Source: JBCCMQ01 sp039026235 (GTDB lineage Bacteria; Pseudomonadota; Alphaproteobacteria; Rhodobacterales; Rhodobacteraceae). Taken from it: a stretch of 64,000 nt of DNA. The stretch covers positions 496,001 through 560,000 of the forward strand of contig JBCCMQ010000001.1 in the NCBI GenBank assembly GCA_039026235.1. The letters are read 5' to 3'. The number at the start of each line of letters is the position of its first letter. Positions within the stretch are counted from its first letter, which is position 1. This document shows positions 60,914 through 64,000 of the stretch, piece by piece. The notes beneath the pieces were generated by a model, which saw only the letters and a list, made by a program, of their open reading frames with translations, ran no database searches and was not told the DNA's origin. A program made the position numbers and the translations under genes.

Positions 60914-61513
60914 ATGGCTGAAACCGCGCGCAACCCGGTTCTGTCGGAAACTCTGTGGCCGGCCGAGGGTGCATCCCTTTGGCTGCGACGCTTTGTGCTT
61001 GTGACGGGCGGTATTCTGGCCCTGGCGATCTTTGCAAAGATCAAGGTTCCCATGTGGCCGGTTCCGATCACCATGGGAACCTTTGCGGTCCTGACCATCG
61101 GGGCGGCCTATGGGCCGCGCCTGGGTCTTGCGACCATCCTGGGCTACATGATTTTCGGCGCGATTGGCTTTGACGTCTTTGCCAATTCATCGGCCGAAGC
61201 GCGGGGCATCAGCTATATGATGGGCAGCACCGGCGGCTACCTCGTAGGCTATGTGCTGGCAACACTGGCACTCGGCTGGGCCGCGCGGCGCGGTTGGGAC
61301 AGGAACATCCTGACGATGGCTTTCGCCATGCTTCTGGGCAGCGCGTTGATCTACATCCCGGGTCTGTTGTGGCTGGGCCAGCTTTACGGCTGGGACCAGC
61401 CCATTCTGGCATGGGGGCTGACCCCTTTCCTGGTTGGGGATGCATTGAAGCTCGTCCTGGCGGCGCTTCTGGTTCCGGCGGTGTGGAAGCTGGTCGGCAA
61501 CGCACGCCTCTGA
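60914..61513 (+). CDS. bioY: Biotin transporter BioY
   Basis: The 199-residue S-component has six helices. AKIKVPMWPVPITMGTFAVL is the family N-terminal signature (start of the biotin pocket), YMMGSTGGYLVGYVLA lies mid-protein, and GLTPFLVGDALKLVLAALLV ends the last helices. BioY can act alone or with a shared ECF module; bioM/bioN are not here. A strong intrinsic terminator follows at 61538-61566. Confidence 0.93.
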   Translation: MAETARNPVLSETLWPAEGASLWLRRFVLVTGGILALAIFAKIKVPMWPVPITMGTFAVLTIGAAYGPRLGLATILGYMIFGAIGFDVFANSSAEARGISYMMGSTGGYLVGYVLATLALGWAARRGWDRNILTMAFAMLLGSALIYIPGLLWLGQLYGWDQPILAWGLTPFLVGDALKLVLAALLVPAVWKLVGNARL

Positions 61514-61537
61514 ACCGCAGAACGGTTTTTTTAACGC

Positions 61538-61566
61538 GGGCGGTACCTTTGGGTGCCGCCCTTTTT
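61538..61566 (+). terminator. Intrinsic terminator after bioY
   Basis: GGGCGGTACC (61538-61547) pairs with GGTGCCGCCC (61552-61561), including one G-U, around loop TTTG. TTTTT follows at 61562-61566. This is a classical rho-independent terminator for the DUF6314-bioY transcript, and the clearest one in the window. Confidence 0.9.
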
Positions 61567-61579
61567 CTTTGAACGGGGT

Positions 61580-62659
61580 TCAGGCTTTCTGGAAGTGTTT
61601 TGACAACTTCAAGCCCTGGCCCTGATAGTTTGACTGGATGCCGGATCCATAAAGCACTTCGGGCATCTCCGACATCTCTTCATAGATCAATCTTCCGACA
61701 ATCTGGCCGTGCTCAAGCACAAACGGGGCCTCGTGGCAGCGCACCTCGAGAACGCCGCGCGAGCCCGCCCCGCCTGCACCATCCCATCCAAATCCCGGGT
61801 CGAAAAAACCCGCGTAGTGGACCCGGAATTCGCCGACCATCGCCAGATAGGGGGCCATCTCTGCCGCATGGGTCGGCGGGATAGTCACCGCCTCGCGGCT
61901 GACCAGGATGTAGAAAGCGCCGGGATCTAGGATGATCTGGCCCTGGGCGCTGTGAAGCTCTTCCCAATAATCACGCGGATCATAATGACCCAGCTTGTCC
62001 AGATCGATCACACCGGTATGGGGTTTTGCCCTATAGCCGACTAGGGTGCCGTTCGCCGGCGTTAGATCCACCGAAAATCCGAGCCCGTCGTCAATATGGG
62101 CCGCGCCATCGACCAGAGGCGTCCGCGCGTGCAGGGATTTCAGCGCCGCGTCATCCAGTACGGCGTCGCCCCGTCGAAAGCGGATCTGATTAAGGCGCAT
62201 GCCGGACCGGACCAGAACTGAAAACGACCGGGGGCAGATCTCGGCAAAAAGCGGGCCCTGATACCCCGCCGGTATCCGGTCGAACTCAACGCCTCCGTCG
62301 GTCAGCGTGCGGGTCAGTAAATCAAGCCGCCCGGTCGAACTTTTGGCATTGGCCACAGCCGAGATATCGTCGGGCAGCGCCAACTGCTCGGCCAGCGGAA
62401 CAAGATAAACGCAGCCCTTTTCAAGCACGGCCCCCTGGGTCAGATCAACGCGGTGCATTTCGAACTGTTCCAGCCGATCCAGCACCGCCGCATCCTTGCC
62501 GGCAAGGAATGAGGCGCGCACGCGATAAGCGGTGTCACCTAGGCGAAGATCCAAACTGGCTGGCTGTACCTGACCGGGAAGAAATGGCGCCTTTGCCGAC
62601 AGTGCACCGGACGCGGCCAGGTCTTCGATCTGGCGGGCTGACAGCACGCCATCAGTCAA
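61580..62659 (-). CDS. dcd: dCTP deaminase, long (duplicated-fold) alphaproteobacterial form
   Basis: The 359-residue protein is about twice the usual Dcd length of roughly 190. It begins LSARQIEDLAASGAL and PASLDLRLGDTAYRV, the dUTPase/Dcd fold start; NAKSSTGRLDLLTRTLTDGG carries the conserved Ser/Arg cluster of the active site. A second such fold starts near residue 200 (IDDGLGFSVDLTPANGTLVG). Dcd makes dUTP from dCTP. A tandem-domain arrangement is common in this group of bacteria and may combine two monomers of the usual trimer. Confidence 0.88.
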   Translation of the reverse strand: MTDGVLSARQIEDLAASGALSAKAPFLPGQVQPASLDLRLGDTAYRVRASFLAGKDAAVLDRLEQFEMHRVDLTQGAVLEKGCVYLVPLAEQLALPDDISAVANAKSSTGRLDLLTRTLTDGGVEFDRIPAGYQGPLFAEICPRSFSVLVRSGMRLNQIRFRRGDAVLDDAALKSLHARTPLVDGAAHIDDGLGFSVDLTPANGTLVGYRAKPHTGVIDLDKLGHYDPRDYWEELHSAQGQIILDPGAFYILVSREAVTIPPTHAAEMAPYLAMVGEFRVHYAGFFDPGFGWDGAGGAGSRGVLEVRCHEAPFVLEHGQIVGRLIYEEMSEMPEVLYGSGIQSNYQGQGLKLSKHFQKA

Positions 62660-62704
62660 AATAACCCCCTGGAATCAAGCGCAATTGGATCCTGATCGAA
62701 TGTA

Positions 62705-62781
62705 TGGTCGGGCTAGCAGGACTTGAACCTGCGACCTTCCGTCCCCCAGACGGACGCGCTACCAGGCTGCGCCATAGCCCG
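62705..62781 (-). tRNA. tRNA-Pro, anticodon GGG
   Basis: The 77-base gene folds into a full cloverleaf: acceptor CGGGCTA/TAGCCCG, D-stem GCGC/GCGC, anticodon stem TCCGT/ACGGA with loop CTGGGGG (anticodon GGG, position 34-36), T-stem GCAGG/CCTGC with TTCAAGT, discriminator A and encoded CCA. Reads Pro codons CCC and CCU. It lies between dcd and the MerR-type gene. Confidence 0.97.
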
Positions 62782-62845
62782 ACGTGACGCGTGTCATAGC
62801 AGGTTCGCGCCGGGGAACAAGGGGGCAGATGCATTGCCGGGCGGG

Positions 62846-63742
62846 TCAGGTTCCGCTGCCGGTCAAACGGTCCCGCAGTGCGATCAGACGCACCACTATC
62901 GGGGCGAGTTTGTCCGGATCCGCGCCACTGGCCTTGGTAAAGGCCTCTTGCAGAGCGCCGGTCTTGAGCAGCAGATCGACGTCCAGCGACGCGCTTGGCT
63001 CAGGCGCCGGTTCCGGTTCGTATTCGGCTTCTGGCGGTATGTCTGGCGTGGGCAGGTCCGGGTCCGCATCGGGCGCCGGACCCTCCGGGACAGGCTCAAC
63101 GCTTTGAGCGGCATCCAGGATCAGCACGGGGGCGCCTTCTTCAGGCGGCGCCGGCGCTTCAGGCGCGCCCGTCGCTTCGGTCGCGCCAAACGGCAACTCT
63201 GGCGCAGTGGCTTCGCTCTCGGAGGCTGGGTCTTCCCCAACCCTGGCCGTGCTGAAGCTTGGCATGACGGGTGATGCTTCGTCCGGCACGTCCATGGTGC
63301 CGTCCATGTCATCCTCTTCCTCTGGGACGTCGTCAGCTATGTCGACATTTAGGCCCGGTGGCGCGAACCCGCGCACTTCAACCGGCGCCTCTTCGACCGG
63401 TTCGGCGCCGGTGACGTCCTCAAAATCATCGGATGAGAGATCGATGTCTGCATCGGCGTCGAAATCAAGCGGCTGGCTTAGCGCGCAGACGTGTTTGACA
63501 CCTTCTTCGCGCAACAGCTTTTGAGCGCCGCGAATGGTCATGCCATTTTCGTGCAGAAGCCGTTTCAGACCACCCAACAGCATCATATCCGTGGGCCTGT
63601 AATAACGCCGCCCACCGGCCCGCTTTACCGGTTTGATCTGCGAAAACTTTGATTCCCAGAAACGCAACACATGGGCTGGGGTGTCCAGCCACTCTGCTAC
63701 TTCGCTGATCGTGCGGAACGCATCAGGCGATTTTGTGGCCAT
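62846..63742 (-). CDS. MerR-type regulator with long acidic C-terminal region
   Basis: The N-terminal 80 residues form a MerR winged helix (RTISEVAEWLDTPAHVLRFW then PVKRAGGRRYYRPTDMM). The next 180 residues are Asp/Glu/Pro/Ala-rich low complexity. The C-terminal 40 residues (LLLKTGALQEAFTKASGADP) are helical. No metal-binding cysteines are seen in an effector domain, so the inducer is unknown. Its position next to ihfA matches other Rhodobacterales genomes as I recall them. Confidence 0.85.
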   Translation of the reverse strand: MATKSPDAFRTISEVAEWLDTPAHVLRFWESKFSQIKPVKRAGGRRYYRPTDMMLLGGLKRLLHENGMTIRGAQKLLREEGVKHVCALSQPLDFDADADIDLSSDDFEDVTGAEPVEEAPVEVRGFAPPGLNVDIADDVPEEEDDMDGTMDVPDEASPVMPSFSTARVGEDPASESEATAPELPFGATEATGAPEAPAPPEEGAPVLILDAAQSVEPVPEGPAPDADPDLPTPDIPPEAEYEPEPAPEPSASLDVDLLLKTGALQEAFTKASGADPDKLAPIVVRLIALRDRLTGSGT

Positions 63743-63750
63743 GTGCGGTG

Positions 63751-64000
63751 TCAGGCCTTGTTACCGGACGCCACTCTGTCACGCATAAGGTGGGATGGTC
63801 GGAACGTCAGAACGCGCCTTGGCAGAATGGGCACCTCTTCACCGGTCTTGGGATTTCGGCCAACACGTGCCGCCTTGGCACGCACCGAAAATGTACCGAA
63901 AGACGAGATTTTGACCGTTTCACCGTGCGAAAGAGCTTCGGACATATGTCCCAGAACGCTTTCTACGAGCTCTGCACTTTCGTTGCGGGAGAGACCGACC
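63751..64000 (-). CDS. ihfA: Integration host factor alpha subunit, 5' end cut by window edge
   Basis: The visible 82 C-terminal residues begin VGLSRNESAELVESVLGHMS and contain VKISSFGTFSVRAKAARVGR followed by NPKTGEEVPILPRRVLTFRP, the IHF/HU DNA-intercalating arm with Pro. IHF-alpha pairs with IHF-beta to bend DNA at specific sites. The start lies outside the window; an internal ATG at 63945 is not the true start. Confidence 0.95.
   Translation of the reverse strand, partial: VGLSRNESAELVESVLGHMSEALSHGETVKISSFGTFSVRAKAARVGRNPKTGEEVPILPRRVLTFRPSHLMRDRVASGNKA

Noticed and set aside
1..64000. CRISPR arrays, insertion sequences, prophage or integrase genes
   Set aside because: No regularly spaced repeats, no transposase or integrase motif and no att-like duplication at the tRNA-Pro gene were seen.

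Overview
The window reads as chromosomal DNA of an alphaproteobacterium of the order Rhodobacterales (Roseobacter-type), GC-rich and densely coded. This placement is inferred from several things: the order yajC-secD-secF-(Mth938-like)-ccmA-ccmB-ccmC-ccmD-ccmG, a heterotetrameric sarcosine oxidase locus, an aapJQMP general amino-acid transporter, a duplicated-fold dCTP deaminase, and ihfA followed by a MerR-type gene. No phage, insertion sequence, CRISPR array, rRNA or plasmid replication gene was seen. One tRNA gene, tRNA-Pro with anticodon GGG, is present.

Left part (1-16.3 kb): a sulfatase cut by the window edge, a 1-kb stretch without a supportable gene, a small secreted protein, dusA with a phytanoyl-CoA-dioxygenase-like partner, a lipoprotein and a DUF1289 protein. 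An accessory, apparently catabolic block follows. It holds a DmdA/GcvT-like tetrahydrofolate-dependent demethylase, a class V aminotransferase translationally coupled to an oligopeptide-type binding protein without a signal peptide, the amino-acid ABC transporter aapJQMP, a second class V (cysteine-desulfurase-like) enzyme and a dihydropyrimidinase-type amidohydrolase. Import, deamination, C-N ring opening and C1 transfer are all represented, so uptake and breakdown of nitrogenous compounds is a reasonable inference.

Middle part (16.4-43 kb): ruvX and ccmI; the sarcosine oxidase genes soxB ... soxD-soxA-soxG, with three small genes between soxB and soxD; Fe/Mn superoxide dismutase; a ChaC-like gamma-glutamylcyclotransferase; a LOG-type phosphoribohydrolase; a large acidic LysM protein; an Atm1-type ABC exporter; a GNAT enzyme; an RND efflux pair (adaptor and unusually long permease); a TPR-like protein with bamB and der; a DUF2235 hydrolase; and serS.

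Right part (43-64 kb): a membrane-anchored pentapeptide-repeat protein, the Sec accessory genes yajC-secD-secF, a TauE/SafE permease, an Mth938-like protein and ccmABCDG. Then come aconitase, a DUF1223 protein, an LpxL-type acyltransferase, an isolated fliG, two small secreted proteins sharing a cysteine motif, purB, a DUF6314 protein, bioY with a clear intrinsic terminator, dCTP deaminase, tRNA-Pro, a MerR-type regulator and ihfA, cut by the right edge.

Most of the window is ordinary core genome. The points most worth a second look are the leaderless binding protein coupled to an aminotransferase, the DmdA-like gene beside it, a DusA whose usual catalytic cysteine position is valine, the pentapeptide-repeat membrane protein, the paired small cysteine-motif proteins near purB, a 26-residue hydrophobic open frame downstream of acnA, and several stem-loops placed over ribosome-binding sites or stop codons. 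I did not find a system that can be called new with confidence.
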